A stretch of 64,000 nt of DNA from Pseudomonas borbori. Its GTDB lineage: Bacteria; Pseudomonadota; Gammaproteobacteria; Pseudomonadales; Pseudomonadaceae. The notes beneath the pieces are model-generated. The model did no database searches, was not told where the DNA came from, and worked only from the letters and a program-made list of their open reading frames with translations. Below, one piece after another: positions 54,359 to 62,990 of the stretch (position 1 is its first letter; each line of letters begins with the position of its first letter). The DNA lies in assembly GCF_900115555.1 (NCBI RefSeq), contig NZ_FOWX01000020.1, positions 27,839 to 91,838 on the forward strand. The letters run 5' to 3'. The position numbers and the translations under genes were made by a program.

Positions 54359-55717
54359 TCAGCTCCCATTCAGTCCCAGATGTACCAGTAGGCCGACCAG
54401 GGCGCAGGCCGCGATCGTCTCGATCACCCCACGCTTGAATTTCAGCAGCGCCACGGCCGCGGCCAGGGCAATCAGCGCCGAAGGCCAGTCGAAGCTGCCG
54501 CTAAAACCCTGCGGCCAAAGCACGTGGTAGCCGAAGAACAGCGCCAGGTTGAGGATCACCCCGACCACCGCGGCGGTGATGCCGGTCAGCGGTGCGGTGA
54601 ATTTCAGTTCGCCGTGGGTCGATTCCACCAGTGGCCCGCCGGCGAGGATGAACAGGAACGACGGCAGGAAGGTGAACCAGGTGACCAGGGTCGCCGCCAC
54701 GGCGCCAGCGAGAAATACCTGCTCGGGGCCGAACACCTGCTGCACATAGGCGCCGACGAAGGCGACGAAGGCCACCACCATGATCAGCGGTCCCGGCGTG
54801 GTTTCGCCCAGGGCCAGACCGTCGATCATCTGCGTCGGGGTCAGCCAGGCGTAATGGCCGATGGCGCCCTGGTAGACATAAGGCAGCACCGCATAGGCGC
54901 CGCCGAAGGTCAGCAGCGCGGCCTTGGTGAAGAACCAGGCCATCTGCGTCAGGGTGCCGTCCCAGCCGTACAGCCAGATCAGCAGGCCCATCGGCAATAA
55001 CCAGAGCGCGGCGCCGATGGCGGCGATCTTCGCCAGGTGTAGGGCGCTGAAGCGCGCATGGGCTGGGGGCGGGGTGTCATCGTCGATCAGCGCCGGGCCG
55101 AAGGATTTGTCGCTGCTCGCATGGCCGCCGCCGATGCTGAACTGCGCCGGCAGCAAACGCCCGCCGATATAACCGAGCAGCGCCGCGCCGAGTACGATCA
55201 GCGGGAAGGGCACATTGAGGGCGAAAATGGCGACGAAGGAAGCGGCGGCGATGGCCCACAACCAGTTGTTTTTCAGCGCCCGTGAACCGATGCGATAAGC
55301 CGCCTGCAGCACTATGGCGGTCACCGCCGGCTTGATTCCGTAGAAGATTCCGGCGACCAGCGGCACGTCGCCGAAGGCGATGTATACCCACGACAAGGCG
55401 ATCAGGATAAACAGCGACGGCAGCACGAACAGCCCGCCTGCGATCACCCCGCCCCAGGTGCGGTGCATCAGCCAGCCGATATAGGTGGCCAGCTGCTGCG
55501 CTTCCGGGCCGGGCAGCAACATGCAGTAGTTCAGCGCATGCAGGAAACGCCGCTCGGAGATCCAGCGGCGCCGCTCCACCAGCTCCTGATGCATGATGGA
55601 AATCTGTCCGGCCGGGCCGCCGAAACTGATCAGCCCGAGCTTGAGCCAGAACCAGAAGGCTTGCAGCAGGCTGACGGGTTCGACGCCGGCTTCGGCAGGC
55701 GCTATGCGCTCATTCAT
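54359..55717 (-). CDS. chrA: Chromate efflux transporter ChrA
   Basis: The protein is 452 residues from the ATG at 55717. It is a two-domain CHR-superfamily protein: F-G-G-P-A-G-Q-I-S-I-M-H lies in the first half and L-T-F-G-G-A-Y-A-V-L-P-Y-V with G-L-A-L-G-E-T-T-P-G-P-L in the second, the paired CHR signatures. About 12 helices are expected. It expels chromate from the cytoplasm by membrane potential or proton exchange. It overlaps the end of chrB by a few bases (55710-55717). Confidence 0.92.
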   Translation of the reverse strand: MNERIAPAEAGVEPVSLLQAFWFWLKLGLISFGGPAGQISIMHQELVERRRWISERRFLHALNYCMLLPGPEAQQLATYIGWLMHRTWGGVIAGGLFVLPSLFILIALSWVYIAFGDVPLVAGIFYGIKPAVTAIVLQAAYRIGSRALKNNWLWAIAAASFVAIFALNVPFPLIVLGAALLGYIGGRLLPAQFSIGGGHASSDKSFGPALIDDDTPPPAHARFSALHLAKIAAIGAALWLLPMGLLIWLYGWDGTLTQMAWFFTKAALLTFGGAYAVLPYVYQGAIGHYAWLTPTQMIDGLALGETTPGPLIMVVAFVAFVGAYVQQVFGPEQVFLAGAVAATLVTWFTFLPSFLFILAGGPLVESTHGELKFTAPLTGITAAVVGVILNLALFFGYHVLWPQGFSGSFDWPSALIALAAAVALLKFKRGVIETIAACALVGLLVHLGLNGS

Positions 55718-56654
55718 CGCTGGTTGGTTCCTGCATGAAGGCGGCCAGCAAGCCATCGAACAGGCTGCCGGCGGCGTTAAGCAATTGGTCGTCATCGGTG
55801 AGGGTTTCGCGCAGCCCGGCCAGCACCCGCTCGACGCCGGCGGCCTCCACCGGCTGCGCGCCGCCGATATCCAGGTAATGCACCAGGGCGGCGACGCGCT
55901 GCAGGCCGGGTTCGGCGAGGGCGAAGCTGGCGATCAGGGTTTCGCAGGTCACGCGCTGGCCGACATGGCTGAAGGTCGCGCCGTCGTAGTCGAAACCCAG
56001 GGCCTCGGCGGGGCAGTCTTCGGGCGAGCGCAGCCAGAGGAAGCGCGCGTCGGGGTCGATAAAGCGGCGGATCAACCAGGCGCTGGCCAGCCGGTCGACC
56101 CAGGGCCGCTGGCGTGTGGCCCAGAGTCGGCCGCGGTAGTCACGGCGGTCCAATAGTTCGATGGGTAGATCCTGGCTGCTCGGCTCGTCGGCGCATAGCG
56201 CCCGGCTGGCCGCGCTTTCCAGGGCTTGCAGGGCATCGTCGAGTTGCTGTTTGGCCGGGCCGGGGAAGAAGTCGATGCGCGCCAGTTGGGCGAAGGCTTT
56301 GCGCAGTTTGCGGATCTGTTTGCTGCAGGCCAGCGCATTCTCAGGGCTCAGCCCGGCATGGCAGGCGTCGACTTCGCCCAGCAGCCTGGAGTAATCGGCG
56401 TTGCGCTCGAATAGCGGGATAAAGCGTTCGCCTTCGGGATCGTCGATTGGCAGCAGGTAGGCGGTGCCGTTGATCGCCAGAATGTCACGCTCGATGGCGA
56501 CCATAGCCTCGCGGCAGGCCGGATTATCCGGCAGCAGGTAGACGCCATCGCGCAGCACGGCGGCGCCGCTGGCCTTCAAGGCGCGCCAGGCCCGCATGCG
56601 CGCGGTGGCATTGGCGGTGGGCAGGCCGAGGATCAGGCTGAGCCATTTCTTCAT
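55710..56654 (-). CDS. chrB: Chromate resistance / regulatory protein ChrB
   Basis: The protein is 314 residues from the ATG at 56654. The N-terminal ~100 residues (T-A-R-M-R-A-W-R-A-L-K-A-S-G-A-A-V-L-R-D-G-V-Y-L-L-P) and the C-terminal domain with R-Q-R-P-W-V-D-R-L-A-S-A-W-L-I-R-R-F-I-D and F-D-Y-D-G-A-T-F-S-H match ChrB. In Ochrobactrum ChrB senses chromate and controls chrA. It is first in the chr operon, and a 14-bp palindrome lies 20 bases before its start. Confidence 0.9.
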   Translation of the reverse strand: MKKWLSLILGLPTANATARMRAWRALKASGAAVLRDGVYLLPDNPACREAMVAIERDILAINGTAYLLPIDDPEGERFIPLFERNADYSRLLGEVDACHAGLSPENALACSKQIRKLRKAFAQLARIDFFPGPAKQQLDDALQALESAASRALCADEPSSQDLPIELLDRRDYRGRLWATRQRPWVDRLASAWLIRRFIDPDARFLWLRSPEDCPAEALGFDYDGATFSHVGQRVTCETLIASFALAEPGLQRVAALVHYLDIGGAQPVEAAGVERVLAGLRETLTDDDQLLNAAGSLFDGLLAAFMQEPTSDE

Positions 56655-56673
56655 AGCTGATACTACATAGTTG

Positions 56674-56687
56674 GTAGCTATAGCTAC
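56674..56687. promoter_or_regulatory. Palindromic operator candidate before chrB
   Basis: GTAGCTATAGCTAC is a perfect 14-bp palindrome 20 bases upstream of the chrB start. A further TAGCT lies close to the start codon. It could be the site for autoregulation by ChrB. Confidence 0.5.
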
Positions 56688-56770
56688 ATTACTCTTGATT
56701 GCGCCGCAGGCAAAGCCTGTTAAAAACCTGCGCGGCCTTGTGGCACACTGCGCGGCATCAGGAGAGACCG

Positions 56771-57376
56771 ATGTCACGCCCCCAATGCCCGCGCTGTAGC
56801 CGCCCGATCGAGTACTGTCTGTGCGCCTTGATCCCGCAACTGCGCAGCCGTACCCGGCTGCTGATCCTGCAGCACCCCAGCGAGGTCAAACATGCGCTGA
56901 ACACCGCGCGTTTGGCCGCCCTGGGTTTATCCAACGCCGAGCTGCGGGTGGGCGAGGTATTCGAGGACTTGCCCGAGCTGCTGGCGCAGCCGGGGTACCA
57001 GGTTTGTCTGCTGTTTCCGGGGGAGGATGCGCAGTCGCTGGCGCAATATGCCGAGCAGGTCGGCGAGCAGCCGCTGTTGCTGGTGGTGCCCGACGGCACC
57101 TGGCGCAAGGCGCGCAAACTCTTGCACTGCAATCCGTTGCTGGCGGCGTTGCCGCGGGTCACGCTGGCGCCCGGACTGCAGTCGCGTTACCGGCTACGCA
57201 AGGCGCCGATGTCGGGGGCTTTGTCGACTATCGAGGCGGTTGTCAGTGCGCTGGATATCCTGGAAGCGCCGGCGCGGTTCGATGCATTGCTCAAACCGTT
57301 CGAAGCCTTGATCGACGGGCAGATCAAAGCGATGGGCGAGCAGACCTACCGGCGTAATCACGGCGATGGGGCGTAG
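56771..57376 (+). CDS. tapT: tRNA-uridine aminocarboxypropyltransferase (DTW domain, TapT)
   Basis: The protein is 201 residues from the ATG at 56771 (GGAGAG upstream). N-terminal cysteines C6-x2-C9 and C16-x-C18 suggest a metal site. The DTW-domain signature is P-D-G-T-W-R-K-A at 107-114, followed by L-R-K-A-P near 183. TapT places the acp group on U47 of several tRNAs using SAM. The domain and length match E. coli YfiP. It is divergent from the chr operon with ~115 bp between starts. Confidence 0.88.
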   Translation: MSRPQCPRCSRPIEYCLCALIPQLRSRTRLLILQHPSEVKHALNTARLAALGLSNAELRVGEVFEDLPELLAQPGYQVCLLFPGEDAQSLAQYAEQVGEQPLLLVVPDGTWRKARKLLHCNPLLAALPRVTLAPGLQSRYRLRKAPMSGALSTIEAVVSALDILEAPARFDALLKPFEALIDGQIKAMGEQTYRRNHGDGA

Positions 57377-57394
57377 CCACAGGCGTGATAGCAG

Positions 57395-57610
57395 CAACAG
57401 GCTCTTGTAGCCCGGATAGGCGCCGGCGCAATCCGGGAATACGCCCCCGGATTGCGCTTATCCAGGCTACGTGGGTGCACGCGCCGTTATTCGCAAGGCC
57501 CGCGACCCCGTAGACCGCAATTGGTGGATGGGTAAAACGTCAGCTACGCGCCCCGATCCACCCTACACAGCTCCGGTAGCCCGGATTGCGTCCGGGGTTT
57601 GCCGTGATCC
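57395..57610. repeat. Intergenic inverted repeats with GTAGCCCGGAT units
   Basis: TGTAGCCCGGATAGGCGCCG and its partner GCGCTTATCCAGGCTACG face each other around AATCCGGG/CCCGGATT. Another GTAGCCCGGATTGCGTCCGG unit lies at about 57579. These are typical Pseudomonas intergenic palindromes and hold no gene. Confidence 0.6.
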
Positions 57611-57614
57611 ACTT

Positions 57615-58973
57615 CTAGCGTTCGCGCAGCGCTTCTGCGCGGGCCTTGAGCACCGGCTTGAGCAGGTAGTCCAGCACGCTTTTCTCGCCGGTGATGATGT
57701 CTACGGTGGCGATCATGCCGGGAATGATCAACAGCGGGTGCTCATCGCTGCCCAGGTGGCTTTTATCGGTACGCAACTGGATCAGGTAGAAGCTGTTGCC
57801 TTCTTCGTCGGTGATGGTATCGGCGCTGATCAGTTCGAGGTTGGCCCTGAGCCCGCCATAGATGGTGTAGTCGTAGGCACTGAACTTGATCATGGCCTTC
57901 TGTCCCGGATGGAGAAAGGCTACATCCTGCGGACGTACTTTGGCCTCTATCAGCAGGTTATCTTCCAGCGGTACGATTTCCAGCATGTCGCTGCCCGGCT
58001 GGACGACGCCGCCGATGGTGTTGATCTTCAGTTGTTTAATCACGCCGTTGACCGGAGACAGCACCGTGGTGCGGCTGACCCTGTCCTGAATGGCCGAACT
58101 GGTGGCGGTGATTTTCTTCAGCTCGGTACGGGCATCATTGAGTTCCTTGAAGGCGTCGGAGCGGAAACCCAGCTCGGATTCCTCGATCTTGCTGCTGATC
58201 TCCTTGACCGCCGATTCGGCCCTGGGGATGGCCAGGTTAGTGGCGTCCAGTGAGCCGCGTACTTCGACTGCGCTACGGCGCAGGCGGAGTATTTCCACCT
58301 GGGAAATCGCCCCGGAGGCTACCAGGGGTTGCGACATGTTCAGCTCTTGCTGAATCAGGCCCAGGCTGGAGCGGTATTGCTGGGCCTTGGAGCGGAATTC
58401 CGCGAGTTCCTGGGTTTTCTGCAGCAGCTGTTCGCCGAGCGTTCGTTGTTCGCTGTGCAGGCGTTGTTGGCGCGAGCGGTACAGGGCCAGTTCGTCCTCG
58501 GCCAGTTGCGCTGCCGAGCGGGTGATTTCTTCGGGCATGGCGATGGGGCGGCCTTCGGCTTCGGCGCTCAGTCGTTCGATGCGGGCGATCAGTGCCAGGC
58601 GATCTGCTTCGGCCTCGCCCTTGTTCGAGAGAAAACGCGTGTCGTCCAGGCGCAGCAATACATCGTCCTTGTTCACCAGTTGGCCTTCGCGCACGAATAT
58701 TTCACTGACGATGCCGCCCTCGAGGTTCTGGATGACCTGGATCTTGCTTGAGGGAATCGCCTTGCCTTCGCCGGTGGTGACTTCTTCGAGCACGGCGAAA
58801 TGGGCCCAGAGCACGGCGGCGATCAGGCAGGCACAGACCACCCAGATGGTGACCCGTGACAGCCAGGGCGAATCCTCGAGCATCACACCCTCGACTTCCG
58901 GCATGAACGCGGTGTCCTGCTTGCGTCTGCCCAGGCTGGCGAAGTAGGCGAGGATGGCTCGATGCGCTTGCAT
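57615..58973 (-). CDS. lapC: HlyD-family type I secretion adaptor (LapC)
   Basis: This is a 452-residue membrane-fusion protein. One membrane helix lies at ~36-57, then a lipoyl-like half (V-I-Q-N-L-E-G-G-I-V-S-E-I-F-V-R-E-G-Q-L-V), a long coiled coil at ~115-290 and the C-terminal beta-barrel with the HlyD-type ending D-Y-L-L-K-P-V. It bridges the inner-membrane ABC exporter and the TolC-like channel. It is last in the operon, 10 bp after lapB. The LapA-like adhesin gene that diverges from the operon is its probable cargo. Confidence 0.92.
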   Translation of the reverse strand: MQAHRAILAYFASLGRRKQDTAFMPEVEGVMLEDSPWLSRVTIWVVCACLIAAVLWAHFAVLEEVTTGEGKAIPSSKIQVIQNLEGGIVSEIFVREGQLVNKDDVLLRLDDTRFLSNKGEAEADRLALIARIERLSAEAEGRPIAMPEEITRSAAQLAEDELALYRSRQQRLHSEQRTLGEQLLQKTQELAEFRSKAQQYRSSLGLIQQELNMSQPLVASGAISQVEILRLRRSAVEVRGSLDATNLAIPRAESAVKEISSKIEESELGFRSDAFKELNDARTELKKITATSSAIQDRVSRTTVLSPVNGVIKQLKINTIGGVVQPGSDMLEIVPLEDNLLIEAKVRPQDVAFLHPGQKAMIKFSAYDYTIYGGLRANLELISADTITDEEGNSFYLIQLRTDKSHLGSDEHPLLIIPGMIATVDIITGEKSVLDYLLKPVLKARAEALRER

Positions 58974-58983
58974 AAGTGCCTTC

Positions 58984-61146
58984 CTATTCCGCAGCCGGGC
59001 CGACGCGGCCCTTGCGCAAGGCTTCGATCACCGCCTCTTTCGGGCCATCGGCGACGATGTGGCCGTTGTCCAGCACCACCAGGCGATCGACCAGGCTGAG
59101 CATCGAGCTGCGGTGGGTGATCAGCACCAGGGTTTTGCCCTGGGTCCAGGTGTGCAGGCGACTGCGCAGGACTTCCTCGCTGGTGTTGTCCATCGCGCTG
59201 GTTGGCTCGTCGAACAGCAGGATCTGTGGGTCGAGCAGCAGGGCACGGGCCAGCAGCACGGCTTGACGCTGGCCGCCGGAGAGTTGTTGGCCACGTTCGC
59301 CAACCGGGCGGTCGAAGCCTTGCGGGTGTTGCCGGGCCAGTTCGCTGACCCCGGTCAGTTCGGCCACTTCGAGCATGCGCGCGTCGCTGACATAGCGTGC
59401 GCCCAGGGTCAGGTTGTCGCGCAGGCTGCCGGCCAACAGCGGCAGGTCGTGGGCGACGTAGCCGATCTGCTGGCGCAGGTCGGCCACGTCGAGCTGGCGC
59501 AGATCCAGGCCGTCGAGCAGAACCTGCCCTTCGTCCGGGCCGTAGAAGCCCATCAGCAGGCGTGCCAGGGTACTCTTGCCCGAGCCGCTGCGGCCGATGA
59601 TGCCGACCCGCTCGCCAGCGTTCAGGTGCAGGCTGACCTTGGCCAGTGCCGGATTGTCCTGTCCCGGGTAGCTGAAGCTGACCTGACGCACATCGAGGGC
59701 GCCTTTGAGCCGCGTGCGTTCCAGCGGCCGCTGCTTGGTCTGGCGTTCCTGCGGCAACCCCATCAGGGCGTCGGTACTCTTCATGGTCAGGCGCGCTTGC
59801 TGGTAGCGGGTGATCAGCCCGGCGACCTGGCCGAGCGGGGCCAACACCCGGCTATTGAGCATGTAGCAGGCGATCAGCGCGCCGACGCTCATTTCCCCGG
59901 CGATGATCGCATAGACCCCGGCGATGATGATGGCCATGCCGGCGCATTGCTGCAGGAACAGGGTGCCGTTGGTGGCCAGGGATGAGAGGAAACGGGCGTG
60001 GGTATCCAGGCGGGTGAGGGCGCCATGGGTGGTTTCCCACTGGTGCTGGCGCTCGCTCTCCGCACCGCAGGCCTTGAGGGTTTCCAGGCCGCCGAGGGTT
60101 TCGATCAACAATGCCTGGCGCTCCGCGCCCAGTGCCAGGCTGCGTTGCACCGTATCGCGCAGGCGGCCCTGAATGATCAGGGCGAAGATCGCGGTGAGCG
60201 GAAAGGCCAGCAGTGGGATGGCGATCAGCGGACCGCCGAGCAGGCCGATCACCACGATCATCAGCAAGGCGAAGGGCAGGTCGATCAGGCTGGTCAGGGT
60301 CACCGCGGTAAGGAATTCGCGCAGGCCCTGAAAGTCGTGGATGTTCTGGGCGAAGCCGCCGACGGTGGCCGGGCGCGCCTTCATGGCCATGCCGGTGATG
60401 CGCTCGAACAGGGTGGCCGAGAGCACCACGTCGGTCTTCTTGCCGGCGCTGTCCAGCAGGTTGGCGCGCAGCACTCGCAACAGCAGCTCGAAGGAGGTGC
60501 CGATGAACAGGCCGATGGCCAGCACCCAGAGGGTGGCGGTGGCCTGGTTGGGCACCACGCGGTCGTAGGTCTGCATGACGAACAGCGGCACCATCAGACC
60601 GAGTACGTTGACCAGCAGGCTGGCGAGCATGGCATCGGTATACAGCCAGCGAGACAGCTTGAGCGTGTCGCGGAACCAGGCATCGATGCGTGGCAGCAGT
60701 GGCGTGCGCGCATCTTCCAGGGCATGTCGCGGCCGGGCAAAGAACGCCTGCCCGCTGTAGCCCTCGGCCAGTTGTTCGCGCGCAACGTGCTGTTCACCGC
60801 CGTCTGCTTCGCACGGCAGAATCAGTGCCTGGTCGTTGTCCAGCCACTTGCGCAGAACTGCGCTGCGCCCGTTCTTGAGCAAGAGCAGTACCGGCAGGTT
60901 GAGGGCGGAAATGGCCGTCAGGTCGCGGCGCAGCACGCGGCCTTGCAAGCCTGCCCGCGCCGCTGCCCGGGGCAGCAGATCGACGCTCAGGCGCTGTTCG
61001 GGCAGCGGCAAACCGGCGCTCAGGCTGCCACGGCTGGCACTGCAGCCGTGGAGCTTGCAGAGGATCAGCAAGCCGTCCAGCAATGGATCGTCGTGGCTCA
61101 AGCGTGGATCGCTGCTGGTGGGGCCTGCCCTTTCCATTGTCGTCAC
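58984..61146 (-). CDS. lapB: Type I secretion ABC transporter (LapB)
   Basis: This is a 720-residue protein. The N-terminal ~140 residues are a C39-like domain, six transmembrane helices lie at ~165-430, and the ATPase at ~490-715 has Walker A G-R-S-G-S-G-K-S-T near 514, L-S-G-G-Q-R-Q near 624 and Walker B I-L-L-F-D-E-P near 642. The start is a GTG at 61146 with AAGGAG upstream. It recognises a C-terminal signal on the adhesin and exports it with LapC and LapE. It is the middle gene of the operon, 23 bp after the TolC gene. Confidence 0.93.
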   Translation of the reverse strand: MTTMERAGPTSSDPRLSHDDPLLDGLLILCKLHGCSASRGSLSAGLPLPEQRLSVDLLPRAAARAGLQGRVLRRDLTAISALNLPVLLLLKNGRSAVLRKWLDNDQALILPCEADGGEQHVAREQLAEGYSGQAFFARPRHALEDARTPLLPRIDAWFRDTLKLSRWLYTDAMLASLLVNVLGLMVPLFVMQTYDRVVPNQATATLWVLAIGLFIGTSFELLLRVLRANLLDSAGKKTDVVLSATLFERITGMAMKARPATVGGFAQNIHDFQGLREFLTAVTLTSLIDLPFALLMIVVIGLLGGPLIAIPLLAFPLTAIFALIIQGRLRDTVQRSLALGAERQALLIETLGGLETLKACGAESERQHQWETTHGALTRLDTHARFLSSLATNGTLFLQQCAGMAIIIAGVYAIIAGEMSVGALIACYMLNSRVLAPLGQVAGLITRYQQARLTMKSTDALMGLPQERQTKQRPLERTRLKGALDVRQVSFSYPGQDNPALAKVSLHLNAGERVGIIGRSGSGKSTLARLLMGFYGPDEGQVLLDGLDLRQLDVADLRQQIGYVAHDLPLLAGSLRDNLTLGARYVSDARMLEVAELTGVSELARQHPQGFDRPVGERGQQLSGGQRQAVLLARALLLDPQILLFDEPTSAMDNTSEEVLRSRLHTWTQGKTLVLITHRSSMLSLVDRLVVLDNGHIVADGPKEAVIEALRKGRVGPAAE

Positions 61147-61169
61147 GGCTTACTGCTCCTTGAGCGGTA

Positions 61170-62531
61170 CTACTTGATTTCCGGCAGGCGCGCCTCGCTC
61201 TTTACATCGGATAGGGCTACGGCCTCGGTCGGAACAATCACCTGCTGCTGGCGCAACAGATCTCCCATGGCAGCCATCACGCGGTACATGGCGAACTCTT
61301 CCGTGTAGCGCACTTCGGTGTAGCGACGGTTGGCGGTGAAGAGTTCATTCTCACTGTCCAGCAAGTCGAGCAGGGTGCGTTGGCCCAGGCTGAACTGCTG
61401 CTGATAGGCTTCACGAACCCGTGCGGTGTAGTCGGCGTAGTCGCGCGCCTTCGGCGTTTGCAGGCGGGCGTTGTCCATGGCGTTCCAGGCCAGCGAAAGG
61501 TTTTCGTTGAGTACCCGCAGGGCGTTGTTGCGAATGTCCATGGATTCGTTGACTTGGTGCGCCGAGGATTGCAGGAGCGCTTTATCGCGCATGCCGTTGA
61601 ACAGGTTGTAGTTCATCACCACGGCGGCCCGCCAGCTGTTGTAATGACCTTCATCGCCCTGGACGTTGTCGTCGGCATTGGTTGCCAGTTCGACGTCGAA
61701 GCGTGGATAGAAGGGTGATTTGGCCACCTCGTATTGCTTCTCGGCGGCCTGAACGTCGGCTTGTGCCGATTTCAGGAAGGGGTTGTTCTCCATTACCGTC
61801 TGGCGGGCGGCCAACAGGTCCGCGGGCATCGAACCTTTGACCGAAACCGGCGATTCCAACTGATCCGCAACCCGGCCGGTGGCGCTGAAGAAGTTCGCCT
61901 CGGCATCCGCCAGGTTGACCTGCTCGGTGTAGAGATTGTTTTCCGCCAGGGCCAAGCGTGCGTTGGATTGATCGAGGTCAGCGCTGCTGCCGACCCCTTG
62001 GCGGCTGCGCAGATCGATTTGATCGGTGATGCGTTGGTGGGCAAGCAGGTTGTTCTTCGCCAGAGCGACCATTTCGCGACGTTTCAGAATATCCAGATAA
62101 ACCTCGACGGTGCGCAACGCCAAGCTTTCTGTCGTGCCGAGTACCCGGTAAGCCCGCGAGTTCACTACCGCTTCGGTTCGTGCGACTTCATTGGGGGTGT
62201 TGAAGCCGTCGAACAGCATCTGCCGCAGACGCAGCTCGGCGTTGCGATAGTTGAGGGTTTCCGTGTCGTGCTCACCTAGTGGAAGTGCCCGGGTGCTCGG
62301 GCTGTCGGTCTGTTCCCGACCGTAGCCGACCAGCAGGTCGACTGTCGGCAGGTAGCCGCCTTTGGCGATCTTCACTTCTTCGTCCGAAGAAAGGCGGCTG
62401 TTGATCCCCGCATGGATTTCCGGATGGTTGTCCAGGGTGCTTTGAATCGCTTCAGATAGTGTCATTGCCTGGCTATGGGAACACGTCAGAGCCAGCAGCA
62501 TGCTGCTCCACAGCGGATTGAGAACTCGCAT
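61170..62531 (-). CDS. lapE: TolC-family outer-membrane channel (LapE)
   Basis: This is a 453-residue outer-membrane efflux protein with signal peptide (M-R-V-L-N-P-L-W-S-S, ending S-Q-A-M). It has two TolC repeats, seen as the long helices around T-L-D-N-H-P-E-I-H-A and V-M-E-N-N-P-F-L-K-S-A, and R-Q-G-V-G-S-S-A-D-L-D-Q-S-N and F-S-L-G-Q-R-T-L-L-D-L-L-D-S-E. It forms the outer channel for type I secretion. It is the first gene of the operon, divergent from the adhesin gene with a 459-bp gap. AAGGAG lies before the ATG at 62531. Confidence 0.92.
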   Translation of the reverse strand: MRVLNPLWSSMLLALTCSHSQAMTLSEAIQSTLDNHPEIHAGINSRLSSDEEVKIAKGGYLPTVDLLVGYGREQTDSPSTRALPLGEHDTETLNYRNAELRLRQMLFDGFNTPNEVARTEAVVNSRAYRVLGTTESLALRTVEVYLDILKRREMVALAKNNLLAHQRITDQIDLRSRQGVGSSADLDQSNARLALAENNLYTEQVNLADAEANFFSATGRVADQLESPVSVKGSMPADLLAARQTVMENNPFLKSAQADVQAAEKQYEVAKSPFYPRFDVELATNADDNVQGDEGHYNSWRAAVVMNYNLFNGMRDKALLQSSAHQVNESMDIRNNALRVLNENLSLAWNAMDNARLQTPKARDYADYTARVREAYQQQFSLGQRTLLDLLDSENELFTANRRYTEVRYTEEFAMYRVMAAMGDLLRQQQVIVPTEAVALSDVKSEARLPEIK

Positions 62532-62990
62532 GTGATGAATCTCCTTTTCGACCGTTATGTTCTTGTCGTCAGATATTTGGCGTTTTTCTTATAAAACCGT
62601 TTCAGGCTTTTAACAACACAGCTAAGAACATCTTTAAGCAAAGCCTAAGAAAAAGTTCTCACAAGCTTTATGAGGAAAAAATCTTATGCGGTCTGGAAAA
62701 AGCAGGACCATTGTGTACATCAAAGGTCGCGTAAATTGCGGGTTATCCGTTCTGCGCGTGACGATAACAGGCGGTCGGGCACGAATCGCAACACCTAGGG
62801 CGGGAATGGTTCTGATGGAGTAATACGGCAGCCAAGGTGCGCTATTTTTTTGGCACGGATGTTTTCCTGAGCAGGCATGCCGTTTCATTTCACTCAGTTG
62901 CTTCTTGGATCTCTCCCGGTGTTTGGAAGGGTGCATTGACCCTTTTCAGACGTGTCGGCGCTAGCTGGCAGTTGTAGTGAGGACGGATTC
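62532..62990. promoter_or_regulatory. 459-bp divergent promoter region of lapEBC and the lapA-like gene
   Basis: The half nearest lapE (about 62560-62720) is A+T-rich and contains several ATAAAA/TTTTTC runs, as expected for activator or FleQ/H-NS-type control. I cannot place a specific operator. A 100-codon minus-strand frame at 62634-62936 has no Shine-Dalgarno or family resemblance and is not called. GAGGA precedes the adhesin start at 62991. Confidence 0.5.

Noticed and set aside
62634..62936. A 100-codon minus-strand frame in the lap promoter region
   Set aside because: No Shine-Dalgarno site, odd composition and no recognisable family; it lies in an A+T-rich regulatory gap.
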